NCBI GenBank assembly: GCA_947170465.1
Contig: CAMVTS010000006.1
Coordinates: 1 to 61,277 of the forward strand
Direction: 5' to 3'
Source: an uncultured Clostridia bacterium
GTDB taxonomy: Bacteria > Bacillota > Clostridia > Oscillospirales > Acutalibacteraceae
Length of the DNA stretch: 61,277 bases
Each line of letters starts with the position of its first letter. The first letter of the stretch is position 1. Positions 52,216-60,998 of the stretch are shown piece after piece. The notes beneath the pieces were generated by a model. The model was given only the letters and a program-made list of their open reading frames with translations. It was not told the origin of the DNA and made no database searches. A program made the translations under genes and the position numbers.

Positions 52216-55200
52216 TTAGTTTGCGGTTTCGGGGTTGTAGGTGTAGAAGGTGAGGAAGTCCTGAGAGCCAGCCGCAACCTTTGCGTCATCGATAATCATC
52301 CAGACTTCGTTGTCCACAAAGCCCTTGTAGTCCTGAGACTGCGGTGTGCCCTTGTTGGAGATAATCAGGTTGTAGGTGCCGGTGCCCTTGTAGGTGAAGT
52401 TATAGTCACACCAGCCGTCGCTGTCCTCGTCGGTCATTTCCATGCCCGGCCATGCGGAGAAGTAGTTGCCGCTGTCGTTGCCTTCGAGGTTGGAGCCCCA
52501 GAGCCAGAGATAAGGCGCCCAGGTTTCATCGCCGCTGTGCTTGACGTGCAGCTTGACTTCGAGACTGCCGACAGTGTAATAATAGTTGATTACCAGCGGA
52601 GCGCCATAAGGAATCTTGCCTTCGGTGATTTCCGGATACTTGGTCTTGTCAATCCAGTAGCCCATGACCTTGAATTCGGGAGCTACAAAGTCGTCGCCGA
52701 CTCTTCCTTCGATTTCGTAGGTATCGGTCAGCTTGAACACAGCGCCCTGAGCGTCAGTGGCAATATAGTTGACGGTGACGTTACCGGTGGATACCGGCAT
52801 GTCAGCGATGTAGCACTGGAGCATGGTCGCGTCGGCAATGTTAATCTTACCGTCGTAGTTGAGGTCGAGACCTGCCGCGATGGACGGGTCGATGTCCTCG
52901 ATCTCAGCGAGGTAGAGCTGGAACTTGGAGACGTCGGCAACGTCAATCTTGCCGTCCTGGTTGATGTCGGCAAAATGGCGGATGCTCTCGGGTACATAGT
53001 CGGTGAAGTAGTAGTTGACGGTCTTGGGAGCGGAAGCGAATACGCCGGTCTCGTCGCCCTCTGCTCTGTCGAGGACGTAGGTGTTGGGAATCGGCGCCGC
53101 AGAGGAGGTCTTGTAGCCGGTGCCGACCTCGCCCTTGAGGGTAACGGAATCAGCCAGCTTGGTGCCGTCGGCATAGAGGTAGTTGACGGTGACGGTGCCC
53201 TGCTCGGGAACGTCAACCTTGGTCGCCTCGAAGCTCTCCTTGTCAACCGCGATAACAGCGGAGTAGCCGCCTACACGGATTTTGGAGCCGGAAACCTCGG
53301 ACAGCTTGGACACGCCGGCTTCCTTGTCGTTGGCGATAACAACCCAGTCGGTGACGGAGGTGTCCTTGATAGAGATGTTCGTCGGGGTTGCGAAGCTGTT
53401 GTAGAGCACGGCAACCTTGTGCCACTCGCCGGGGGTGTCGTTCTCGACAGTGAAGGAAATCATGTTGCCCTGGTTGCCGAGGTTGTTGGCGAGGAAGGTG
53501 TAAGCCGCGTCATATTTCTTGGTTGCCTCGGTGAAGGGTGCGAAATGCTTGCGGATCTGCGCAAGTCCCTTGTAGTAGGAAACCAGCTCGCCGTAATCAG
53601 CGAGGTTGTTCCAGGTAATCTGGTTGATAGAAGCGGCGGACTTGTAGCTGTTGGTATCGCCGTACTTGGTTCTGGCGAACTCCTGACCGGCGAGGTTGAA
53701 CAGAACGCCCTGAGAAGTGAATTCAATCGCGGCGGCGAGCTTGTTCATGGCGATTGCCTGGGGATACTTTTCGCCGTAAGCGCCAAACTCGTTGGAAGCG
53801 ACAATCTGGTCGTAGAGGGTCGCATTGTCGTGGCAGTCGGCGTAGGTGACGCACTGGGAAGGCGCCTGTGCTCTCCAGCCGTTGGAGGCGTTGGAGTTGG
53901 CGCGCACGCCGTGACGGATGTGCTTGGCGTTGTTCGCGTTGCCGGCGATGAAGCCCTGGTCGTGGATATCAAAGACGGAGCCCTTGATGCCGTCGCGGAT
54001 TTTGTCGTTGAAGAACGCTATTCTCGCGTTGAGAGAGGAAGCGTTAGTCTGAGTTGCCTGCTTGAAGGCAGTGCCGGTGCAGGTCTTGGAAGGATAGTTG
54101 GAGGTACCGCCTGTCCAGCCTTCGCCCCAGGTGGTGAGTCTCGGGTCAACCTCGTCGAGGTTGTCGCGGATAAGGTTCATGGTCTCAACGTCCATCAGAC
54201 CCATCAGGTCAAAACGGAAGCCGTCGACATGGTACTCGTCTACCCAGTAACGGCAGGAGTCGATGATGTACTTGCGTGCCATCGCGCGCTCGGTAGCGAC
54301 CTCATTGCCGCAGCCGGAGCCGTTGGAGAAGGTGCCGTCCTTGTTCAGACGATAGTAGTAATCGGGAACGCTCGCCTGGAAGCAGGAATCGTCCTTGTCG
54401 CAGGAGAAGGTGTGGTTGTAAACAACGTCCATGACGACCGCGATACCGGCGTTATGGAGCGCCTGAATCATCTGCTTGCACTCGTTGATGCGGACGTTGC
54501 CGTCGTAGGGATTGGAAGAATAGGAGCCTTCCGGAACATTGTAGTTCTGCGGATCGTAGCCCCAGTTGAACTGGTCAGCCTCGCCTCTCTCGTTGATGGA
54601 CTGGAAGTCATAGAAGGGGTTGAGCTGAACGGTGGTTACGCCGAGCTGCTTGAGGTAATCAACGCAGGTGGCAACGGTGCCCTCACCGCCGAGGGTGGTG
54701 CCGGTCTCGGTGAAAGCAAGGAATTTGCCGCGGTTTGCTTCACTTACGCCGGAATCGGGATCCCAAGAGAAATCCTTGACGTGGAGCTCCCAGACGTAGG
54801 AATCGGTGTTCTGGTCGAGCAGGATGTGCTTGTCGCTCTCCCATCCGGCTGGATTGGTCTTTTGAAGGTCAACGACCATGGAGCGCTTGCCGTTGACGCC
54901 GGTTGCCTGGGAATAGACGTCCTGCGTTTCGGCGGTCTGCAGCTCGCCGCTGTAGGGGTGCGCTGCGGTGATGGAGTAGGTGTAGTAGGTGTTGACGATG
55001 TCGCCCTCGACGGTGGCAGTCCATACGCCAGTCCACTTATCGCCGTCCATCAGCTTTTCCATCTTGACCTCGCCGAGCTTCTTGGCGCCGTCCTCATAGT
55101 CGGAGCCGGTGGCGTAACGGTTGAGCGTTACCTCGGTGGCAGTCGGAGACCATACCTTGAAAACGGTTTTTTCGGGACTGTAGAGCGCGCCGAGGTCGCC

Positions 55201-55362
55201 GTCATAGGTATACTCCGCGTCAAGCGCTTCATTCGCGGCGGAATAGACGGTGTTGGCGCCGACCGCGTTGTCCGCTGTCGCCGCAAAACCGGATACCATG
55301 CCCGTGGAGGCGAGCATGCATACCGCGAGAACCGAAGCCATGATTTTCTTTGTAGTTCTCAT
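52216..55362 (-). CDS. Secreted type I pullulanase with internal dockerin and starch-binding module
   Basis: This protein has 1048 residues. A signal peptide (about 1-29) is followed by a CBM48-like domain (about 55-135), then a GH13 pullulanase domain with FNWGYDP (type I hallmark YNWGYDP with F for Y), nucleophile D385 in GFRFDLMG, acid-base E414 in WGEGW and D512 in DCHDN. A MucBP-like repeat spans 720-790. A dockerin at 797-855 has two intact calcium loops, DINQDGKIDVAD and DLNYDGKINIAD. A second MucBP-like repeat spans 860-930, and a C-terminal module (935-1045, with WLWG and WPGMEM) looks starch-binding. It cleaves alpha-1,6 branches and would dock to a scaffoldin. The ATG at 55362 has AGGAGG upstream. 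Confidence 0.93.
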   Translation of the reverse strand: MRTTKKIMASVLAVCMLASTGMVSGFAATADNAVGANTVYSAANEALDAEYTYDGDLGALYSPEKTVFKVWSPTATEVTLNRYATGSDYEDGAKKLGEVKMEKLMDGDKWTGVWTATVEGDIVNTYYTYSITAAHPYSGELQTAETQDVYSQATGVNGKRSMVVDLQKTNPAGWESDKHILLDQNTDSYVWELHVKDFSWDPDSGVSEANRGKFLAFTETGTTLGGEGTVATCVDYLKQLGVTTVQLNPFYDFQSINERGEADQFNWGYDPQNYNVPEGSYSSNPYDGNVRINECKQMIQALHNAGIAVVMDVVYNHTFSCDKDDSCFQASVPDYYYRLNKDGTFSNGSGCGNEVATERAMARKYIIDSCRYWVDEYHVDGFRFDLMGLMDVETMNLIRDNLDEVDPRLTTWGEGWTGGTSNYPSKTCTGTAFKQATQTNASSLNARIAFFNDKIRDGIKGSVFDIHDQGFIAGNANNAKHIRHGVRANSNASNGWRAQAPSQCVTYADCHDNATLYDQIVASNEFGAYGEKYPQAIAMNKLAAAIEFTSQGVLFNLAGQEFARTKYGDTNSYKSAASINQITWNNLADYGELVSYYKGLAQIRKHFAPFTEATKKYDAAYTFLANNLGNQGNMISFTVENDTPGEWHKVAVLYNSFATPTNISIKDTSVTDWVVIANDKEAGVSKLSEVSGSKIRVGGYSAVIAVDKESFEATKVDVPEQGTVTVNYLYADGTKLADSVTLKGEVGTGYKTSSAAPIPNTYVLDRAEGDETGVFASAPKTVNYYFTDYVPESIRHFADINQDGKIDVADVSKFQLYLAEIEDIDPSIAAGLDLNYDGKINIADATMLQCYIADMPVSTGNVTVNYIATDAQGAVFKLTDTYEIEGRVGDDFVAPEFKVMGYWIDKTKYPEITEGKIPYGAPLVINYYYTVGSLEVKLHVKHSGDETWAPYLWLWGSNLEGNDSGNYFSAWPGMEMTDEDSDGWCDYNFTYKGTGTYNLIISNKGTPQSQDYKGFVDNEVWMIIDDAKVAAGSQDFLTFYTYNPETAN

Positions 55363-55418
55363 GAATTTTCCTCCTGTTATAATGTTATCATTAATTCCGC
55401 AAAGCGGAAACAACTACC

Positions 55419-58271
55419 TTATTTCTCGATGATATCAAGGTTATTCATCAGGCGCTTTTTGCGCTGATAATGGGAGACAAACACCGAGCCGATACACAGG
55501 GCAACAATCACGCCGAGCGCGATACCCACGTATTTGAGCGCGTTTTTGAAGGGGTCGGGACGCGAGGTGTAGCGGAAGAGCACGTTAATCTCGCCCTTGC
55601 GGAAGGTGCTGCGGAAATTTTGGGGCAGCTCCACCAGATTGAGGTCCTCATACTCGTTGTCGGGCAGGGTGTACTCCTCGCCCTCGGTGCCGGTGATGGT
55701 TTTGGTGTCCATTATCTCACCGGTGTCAGCCATGTAGATGGCGTTGACGCGGCAGACGTTGGGGTCCGCGTCGTCGGTGACGCGCGTGTACTTGTACTCG
55801 ACGACCGTGCCTTTGTCCGGCGTTTCTCCGGCGCCGTTTTTGGGAAGCTGACCGAGCACCAGGTTGTAGCCCTCAATCGACGGCAGACTGGGTGTGAAAT
55901 ACTGCTTGCCGGCGCGGTTGCGAATCAGATAGGAATCAGCAAGCTCGGCACCGTTGATATCGTCGACAAACTTAATCGTGACGTCGCACAGCTCACCCTC
56001 GAATTGCTTGACGTAGAGGTCAACGTGCTTGACCTCGGCGCTGTACATGCCCTGCATATCGCCGTTGGAGCTCTTGATGTCGTAATCGAGGCTGTCGGCA
56101 ATCTGGGTAATATCGTAATGCGTGCCGATTTCGTCGGTGACGACCTGGGTTTTGATTTTCTCCTTGGAATCGCTGTCGTAGTAGTTAATCACAACCGCGC
56201 CCTCGTAGTCGTCAATACCGGCGCTGTTGTAGCTGTCCTTGTCAATCATAATCACCGCAGAATGGGGCTTGACGCTCACGCTGCCGGAGGCGGCGCCGAG
56301 ATTGCGCAGACCGGCGGTCTCGTCGTTGGCGATAATCACCCACTCGCCTTCCACGTTGATGCTCTGCGCCCCGTCTGAGCCGTTGAAGATGGCGCAGAGC
56401 TTGTTCCACTTGCCGGAAACGGAGTTCGGCACAATATAGCCGCAGACACCGCCGGGGAGGTTTTCAAGCGTAGCGATATTGTTCGCGGTAGCAACGGTGC
56501 TGTCGCTCAGCGCCGCGAACGCGCCGCGGATTCTGAGCAAGCCGCGGTAGTATTCGGTCAAATCGCTGAACTCATGAAGGTTGTTCCAGTCAATCATGTT
56601 CTCGGTGCGCGCCGAGGAGAAGGAGTTCTCGTCGCCGTCCTTGGAGCGCGCGAATTCCTCGCCGCCAAGGAAGAACGGGATTCCCTGAGAGGTCATGACA
56701 ATCGCCGCGGAGAGCTTGTTCATGGCGACCAGGTTCTCGTGGCGCTTGCGGTACTCGCCGTTGTTTAGCACGGAATCGACCAGCTTGTCGTAGAGCGCGA
56801 GGTTGTCATGGCAGGACGCGTAGGTGACGCACTGGGTAGGCGCTGCCGCCCAGCCGGAGCTGGCGTCGGACTGACCGGTGAATCCGGTGCGGATACCGGA
56901 GCGGTTGGCGCCCTTTTGGACGAAGCCCTCGCCGCCGCCGAATACCGGACCCTTGATAGCGTCGCGGATGCCGTCGTTGAACGCGCCGATACGGCTGTCC
57001 AGCTTGCGGAGGTTGGACTGGTTCGCCATCTCGGTGCCGGCGTCGGCATTGGTCTGCATGTTCCACGCCTCGCCGTACATGAGAATCTGCTTGCCGCTGC
57101 CGTCCTCATAGAGCTTGTCAAGCGCCTTGCGGATTTCGTTCATGGTGGTCACGTCGTGCAGCCCCATCAAATCAAAACGGAAGCCGTCGACGTGGTACTC
57201 CTTCGCCCAGTAGGTGACGGAATCAATCATATATTTGCGGAACATCAGGTGTTCAGAGGCAGTGTCGTTGCTGCAGCCGGAGCCGTTGGAAAAGCTGCCG
57301 TCCGGATTCATGCGGTAGTAGTAGTTCGGAACGGTGTACTGGAACCAGGAGTCGGTGGAATAGGTGTGGTTGTACACCACGTCCATCACCACGCCGATAC
57401 CGGCGTTATGGAGCGCCTGAATCATCTGCTTGCACTCGCGGATGCGCACCGCGCCGTCGTAGGGATTGGTGGAGTAGGAGCCCTCCGGGCAGTTGTAGTT
57501 GACCGGGTCGTAGCCCCAGTTGTACTGCTCCATGATGTCCTTGCTCTCGTCCACAGAGCCGAAATCATACATCGGCATAATCTGGACGTACTTTACACCG
57601 AGCTTTTTAAGATAATCAACGCAGGTAGCGGTGCCCCCCTGAACGCCGTTTACGGTCGTGCCGCTCTCGGTGAAGGCGAGAAATTTGCCGCGGTGCTCCT
57701 TGAGTACGCCGCTGCTCTCGGAGGACGAAAAGTCCGCCACAGAGGTCTCCCAGACGGTCGCGTCGGTCTGATGAGGGACAAAAATGTGCTTGTCGTTCTC
57801 CCAGTTGTCGGGATTGGTCTTGCTCAAATCGACAACCATGGAGCGCTTGCCGTTCACGCCGCAGGCTCTGGCGTAGATGTCGCCGGTCACCTTCTTGTCC
57901 TTGCCGTGCGTAACGGTGTAGGTGTAGTACTTTCCGGCGAGGTTGCCGGAAATCGTGCACGACCATACGCCGGTCTTTTTGTCAAGCTCCAGCGCCTTGG
58001 TCTTGATGGACTTGCCGCCCTCTTCCTCGCTGCCGGCGTCGTAGATATCGACGCTCACGGCGCTCGCCTGCGGCGACCAGACCTTGAAGGTCGTGGCGTT
58101 CTCCGTGTAGACGGCGCCTAAATCGGAGCCGCTGTACGCGAGCTTGTCAAGATTGGCGGCATAAGCCTGATAGTCGGTTGTTTTTTTGTCATCTGCGAAT
58201 GCTGTCATGCTGCTCATCCCCAATGCTAATAATATTGTGAATAATCCTGATAAGATTCTTTTACCTCTCAA
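55419..58271 (-). CDS. Membrane-anchored type I pullulanase
   Basis: This 950-residue protein has a signal peptide (1-26), a CBM48-like domain (about 50-125) and a GH13 domain with YNWGYDP at 250-256, nucleophile D367 in GFRFDLMG, acid-base E401 in YGEAW and D489 in SCHDN. Three MucBP-like repeats follow (about 700-905), then a C-terminal helix (about 913-933) and a basic cytosolic tail (QRKKRLM). The repeats and helix would hold the enzyme away from the membrane. It lies 56 bp upstream of the dockerin pullulanase in one probable operon; a small hairpin (TTCCGC/GCGGAA) lies between them. Confidence 0.93.
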   Translation of the reverse strand: MRGKRILSGLFTILLALGMSSMTAFADDKKTTDYQAYAANLDKLAYSGSDLGAVYTENATTFKVWSPQASAVSVDIYDAGSEEEGGKSIKTKALELDKKTGVWSCTISGNLAGKYYTYTVTHGKDKKVTGDIYARACGVNGKRSMVVDLSKTNPDNWENDKHIFVPHQTDATVWETSVADFSSSESSGVLKEHRGKFLAFTESGTTVNGVQGGTATCVDYLKKLGVKYVQIMPMYDFGSVDESKDIMEQYNWGYDPVNYNCPEGSYSTNPYDGAVRIRECKQMIQALHNAGIGVVMDVVYNHTYSTDSWFQYTVPNYYYRMNPDGSFSNGSGCSNDTASEHLMFRKYMIDSVTYWAKEYHVDGFRFDLMGLHDVTTMNEIRKALDKLYEDGSGKQILMYGEAWNMQTNADAGTEMANQSNLRKLDSRIGAFNDGIRDAIKGPVFGGGEGFVQKGANRSGIRTGFTGQSDASSGWAAAPTQCVTYASCHDNLALYDKLVDSVLNNGEYRKRHENLVAMNKLSAAIVMTSQGIPFFLGGEEFARSKDGDENSFSSARTENMIDWNNLHEFSDLTEYYRGLLRIRGAFAALSDSTVATANNIATLENLPGGVCGYIVPNSVSGKWNKLCAIFNGSDGAQSINVEGEWVIIANDETAGLRNLGAASGSVSVKPHSAVIMIDKDSYNSAGIDDYEGAVVINYYDSDSKEKIKTQVVTDEIGTHYDITQIADSLDYDIKSSNGDMQGMYSAEVKHVDLYVKQFEGELCDVTIKFVDDINGAELADSYLIRNRAGKQYFTPSLPSIEGYNLVLGQLPKNGAGETPDKGTVVEYKYTRVTDDADPNVCRVNAIYMADTGEIMDTKTITGTEGEEYTLPDNEYEDLNLVELPQNFRSTFRKGEINVLFRYTSRPDPFKNALKYVGIALGVIVALCIGSVFVSHYQRKKRLMNNLDIIEK

Positions 58272-58343
58272 GCGGATGCCTCCCAGCCGGCATATATTAT
58301 CATCTTATTTTATCACACAAAAGCATTTGTTTTAATTCTAATT

Positions 58344-58375
58344 TAGAAACATATTCTGTTCGGAAACTGTTTCTA
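58344..58375. promoter_or_regulatory. Inverted repeat upstream of the pullulanases, putative operator
   Basis: TAGAAAC (58344-58350) and GTTTCTA (58369-58375) are inverted, and the second arm contains a tight palindrome GAAAC-T-GTTTC (58363-58373). The region lies about 75-105 bp upstream of the membrane pullulanase start, a suitable place for a regulator site. No protein can be named. Confidence 0.4.
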
Positions 58376-58413
58376 TTGTAGAATTTTTCGGGTGTTTTAT
58401 GGTGATTTTGCAC

Positions 58414-58447
58414 AAAGAGAAAACGCCGGCACATGGGCTGGCGTTTT
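58414..58447 (-). terminator. Terminator of two-component operon 2
   Basis: AAAACGCC and GGCGTTTT flank a further GC pair around a short loop (58420-58447), followed on the minus strand by CTCTTTG. It lies just past the kinase stop. Confidence 0.8.
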
Positions 58448-58452
58448 ATAAA

Positions 58453-59706
58453 TCACAATTTTTTCTTTTTGCCGGCTCTCAGGCGGGCTGACAGCTTCAC
58501 GCGGAAGGCAAGTCCGTCCTTTTCGGGAACAGCCTGGATGTCGCCGTTGTGCAGAACGGCGATACGTCTGGCGATGGAAAGTCCGATGCCGTGGCCGCCA
58601 GTCTTGGACGTCCGCGAACGGTCGGGACGGTAGAAGCGCTCAAACAGGTGGCTGTAATCCGCGTCCTTGTCGAGCTCGGCGGTGTTGAAAATCGTCATAT
58701 TGACATAGCGCAGGTCTTTTTTGAGCGACAGGCGCACCTCGCCGCCTTCGGTGACATACTTGGAGGCGTTTTCCACCAATACGGACACCAGGCGCGTGAG
58801 CTGGTCGGGATTGCCGTTGATGGTCAAATCCTGCGGAATCTCGCGGGTGACGGTGACGTTCTTGCCGCTGAATACCTCGGCAAACTCATCCGCCGTGCGG
58901 TTGAGGATGTCACTGAGATTGACCGGTGAAATATCGATGTTGTTCTCAATTTCCTCCAGGCGGTTAAGTGTGAGCAGCTCATTGACCAGACCGGCAATGC
59001 GCTCCGTCTGGGTGGTGATGTTGTCAATCCACTCACTCTCGCCGTATTTATAGGAAAGCACCTCGGCGTTGGCGGAGATAATCGCCACCGGCGTTTTGAG
59101 CTCATGGCTCGCGTCGGTGATGAACTGCTTCTGCATGCGGGAATTTTCCTCAAACGGACGGACGACGCGCTTGGAAACAAAGCCGAATACCACCGTAATC
59201 AGCACGACAAACGCCGCCGCGACAATGGTCATCACGGTGAACAGTGTGTTTGACGAAGCGAGCTCCATGCTGACGTCGAGGAATACCACCATGGATTTGT
59301 CCTCGGCAATTCGGTAGCGGTATTCGTCAATGAGACCGGTTTCGTGGCGGAGATTCAGCACCTTCTTTGCCGCGTCAGCCATGTAGTCGGCATCAACAGA
59401 GGCGATATGGGAAAAGTCCATGTCCGTCACCTCGCCGTCCTTCAAAAACACGGTGAAGTAGCGGTAACGGTAGGGCGATTCCTCCGTGAGATGATAAAGG
59501 TCTATCAGTTCCTTTTCCTCCGGCTTGCCGTTGCGGTCTACCGTCGGAAAATCACCCTTGTTCTTCACAAGGATATTGGTGATGATGTCGGCGGCGGTAT
59601 TGTTGCTGCGCAGCATCCAGAAGCTCGTGATGCCGATTGTCAGCGCGAATACCAGCGTTGCGGACAAAAAGACGGCGATGACAAATTCTTTGCGGAGCTT
59701 TTTCAT
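58453..59706 (-). CDS. Sensor histidine kinase
   Basis: This 417-residue protein has membrane helices near 10-31 and 155-178 around an extracytoplasmic domain of about 120 residues. It then has the H box TDASHELKTP, NASKYV (N box) and GGHGIGLSIARRIA (G box). It overlaps its response regulator gene by 4 nt. The C-terminus is basic (RAGKKKKL). The signal is unknown. Confidence 0.95.
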   Translation of the reverse strand: MKKLRKEFVIAVFLSATLVFALTIGITSFWMLRSNNTAADIITNILVKNKGDFPTVDRNGKPEEKELIDLYHLTEESPYRYRYFTVFLKDGEVTDMDFSHIASVDADYMADAAKKVLNLRHETGLIDEYRYRIAEDKSMVVFLDVSMELASSNTLFTVMTIVAAAFVVLITVVFGFVSKRVVRPFEENSRMQKQFITDASHELKTPVAIISANAEVLSYKYGESEWIDNITTQTERIAGLVNELLTLNRLEEIENNIDISPVNLSDILNRTADEFAEVFSGKNVTVTREIPQDLTINGNPDQLTRLVSVLVENASKYVTEGGEVRLSLKKDLRYVNMTIFNTAELDKDADYSHLFERFYRPDRSRTSKTGGHGIGLSIARRIAVLHNGDIQAVPEKDGLAFRVKLSARLRAGKKKKL

Positions 59707-60371
59707 GCCTCATCGACTCCCAGTGCGTAACGGTCGCCGTCTGCTTTGACCTGCGGCTTGGCGTGAATCTGACGCAGCTTGTTTTTAAGATAGAAGGCGT
59801 AGAGCTCCGCCTTCTGCGCGCTCTCTCTTCCCTGCCATACGCGCTCGTTGAGCTGGTCGCAGGTAAAGTACCGGTCGGGATTCTTGATGAAGAAGGTCAG
59901 CAGCTCGACCTCGGTATTGCTCAGGCGCAGACTGCCCTTGTCGGACTTCAGCTCGCCTGACGCGCAGTCAAGCTCGATATTGGAAACGCGCATGGTCTCC
60001 TGGCGGTAGCTGCCGTTGCGCCTGACAAGCGACTGGATTCGCGCCACCAGCTCCTTCATGGCGAAGGGCTTTCCCAGATAATCGTCCGCGCCGACGGTTA
60101 GTCCGGTAATGCGGTCGTCAACTGTCGCCTTTGCCGTCAGCATGAGCACGGTGGTGAAGTTTTCGCTCTCGCGCATACGGCGCAGCACTTCGATACCGTC
60201 CATCACGGGCATCATGATATCAAGAATCACCACGTCGTAGAAGTTTTTCTGCACCATTTCCCATGCTTCGCCGCCGTCATAGACCGGCGTGACCTCGAAG
60301 CCCTCCATTTTAAGGATTTCCGTCACCGCGACGGAGAGCTGGCGCTCGTCCTCTGCGTATAATACTTTCAT
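59703..60371 (-). CDS. OmpR/PhoB-family response regulator
   Basis: This 222-residue protein has a receiver domain with E7-D8, phospho-acceptor D51 and MLTAKA, then a winged-helix domain from about 125 to 220. It lies one base after the alarmone synthetase stop and overlaps the kinase start by 4 nt, so the three genes are probably translated together. Confidence 0.95.
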   Translation of the reverse strand: MKVLYAEDERQLSVAVTEILKMEGFEVTPVYDGGEAWEMVQKNFYDVVILDIMMPVMDGIEVLRRMRESENFTTVLMLTAKATVDDRITGLTVGADDYLGKPFAMKELVARIQSLVRRNGSYRQETMRVSNIELDCASGELKSDKGSLRLSNTEVELLTFFIKNPDRYFTCDQLNERVWQGRESAQKAELYAFYLKNKLRQIHAKPQVKADGDRYALGVDEA

Positions 60372-60372
60372 G

Positions 60373-60984
60373 TCAATCTCCCTTATGAATCAAATCTCTG
60401 ATGGTTTGCATGCTCAAATCGGTGGACGCCATTTCGTCCGCGCAGCGCTTGAGCTCGCTGACAATCAGTTCGGTATTGCCGATATTTTTCTTGTATTTGA
60501 GCTGGTGCTCCAGACTCGCCCAGCAGTCCATGGCTATGGTTCGCAGCTGGATTTCGGTCTGGATTTCCTCAATGCCGCCGACGCCGAAGGGCAGCGCCAG
60601 TATCACATGCAGGCTGCGGTAGCCGTTGGGCTTGGAATTGGCGATGTAGTCCTTGACCGCAACGACGCGCCAGACGGTGCTGTTCTCGATTTTTTCGAGC
60701 ACGGTGTAGATGTCGCCGACAAAATGCGTGACGACGCGCAGTCCGATGATGTCGGACAAATCGCGCAGACCGCTTTCGGCGGTCACAGGCAGTCCCTTGC
60801 GCTCCAGCTTCTCGCACAGGCTGCCGCTCGACTTGATGCGGCTTTTGATGTGCTCGGCAAGTCTGGTCTCGGAATCGGTGCTGATGCTGTCGAGGATGCG
60901 CTGCACCTCGGTGAGCATGATTTTCTCGTTTTCTTCAAGCGCCGGCGCAAATATGCCGTAAAATTGCTTGTCTTCCGGTGTCAT
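60373..60984 (-). CDS. Small alarmone synthetase (RelA/SpoT synthetase domain)
   Basis: This 203-residue single-domain (p)ppGpp synthetase has DIIGLRVVT, KDYIANSKPNGYRSLH (substrate region, near 112-127) and EIQLRTIAMDCWASLEHQLKYK (ends EIQLRT and HQLKYK). There is no HD hydrolase, TGS or ACT domain, as in the RelP/RelQ type. It transfers pyrophosphate from ATP to GDP or GTP. It sits between queF and a two-component system in one direction with very short gaps, which is an unusual partnership. Confidence 0.93.
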   Translation of the reverse strand: MTPEDKQFYGIFAPALEENEKIMLTEVQRILDSISTDSETRLAEHIKSRIKSSGSLCEKLERKGLPVTAESGLRDLSDIIGLRVVTHFVGDIYTVLEKIENSTVWRVVAVKDYIANSKPNGYRSLHVILALPFGVGGIEEIQTEIQLRTIAMDCWASLEHQLKYKKNIGNTELIVSELKRCADEMASTDLSMQTIRDLIHKGD

Positions 60985-60998
60985 AGGCTTCTTCCTTT

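Noticed and set aside
52537..55467. A 976-codon open frame on the plus strand opposite the dockerin pullulanase
   Set aside because: It has low-complexity composition rich in V, G, D and L, no family resemblance and no ribosome site; it is an artefact of codon bias in the real minus-strand gene.
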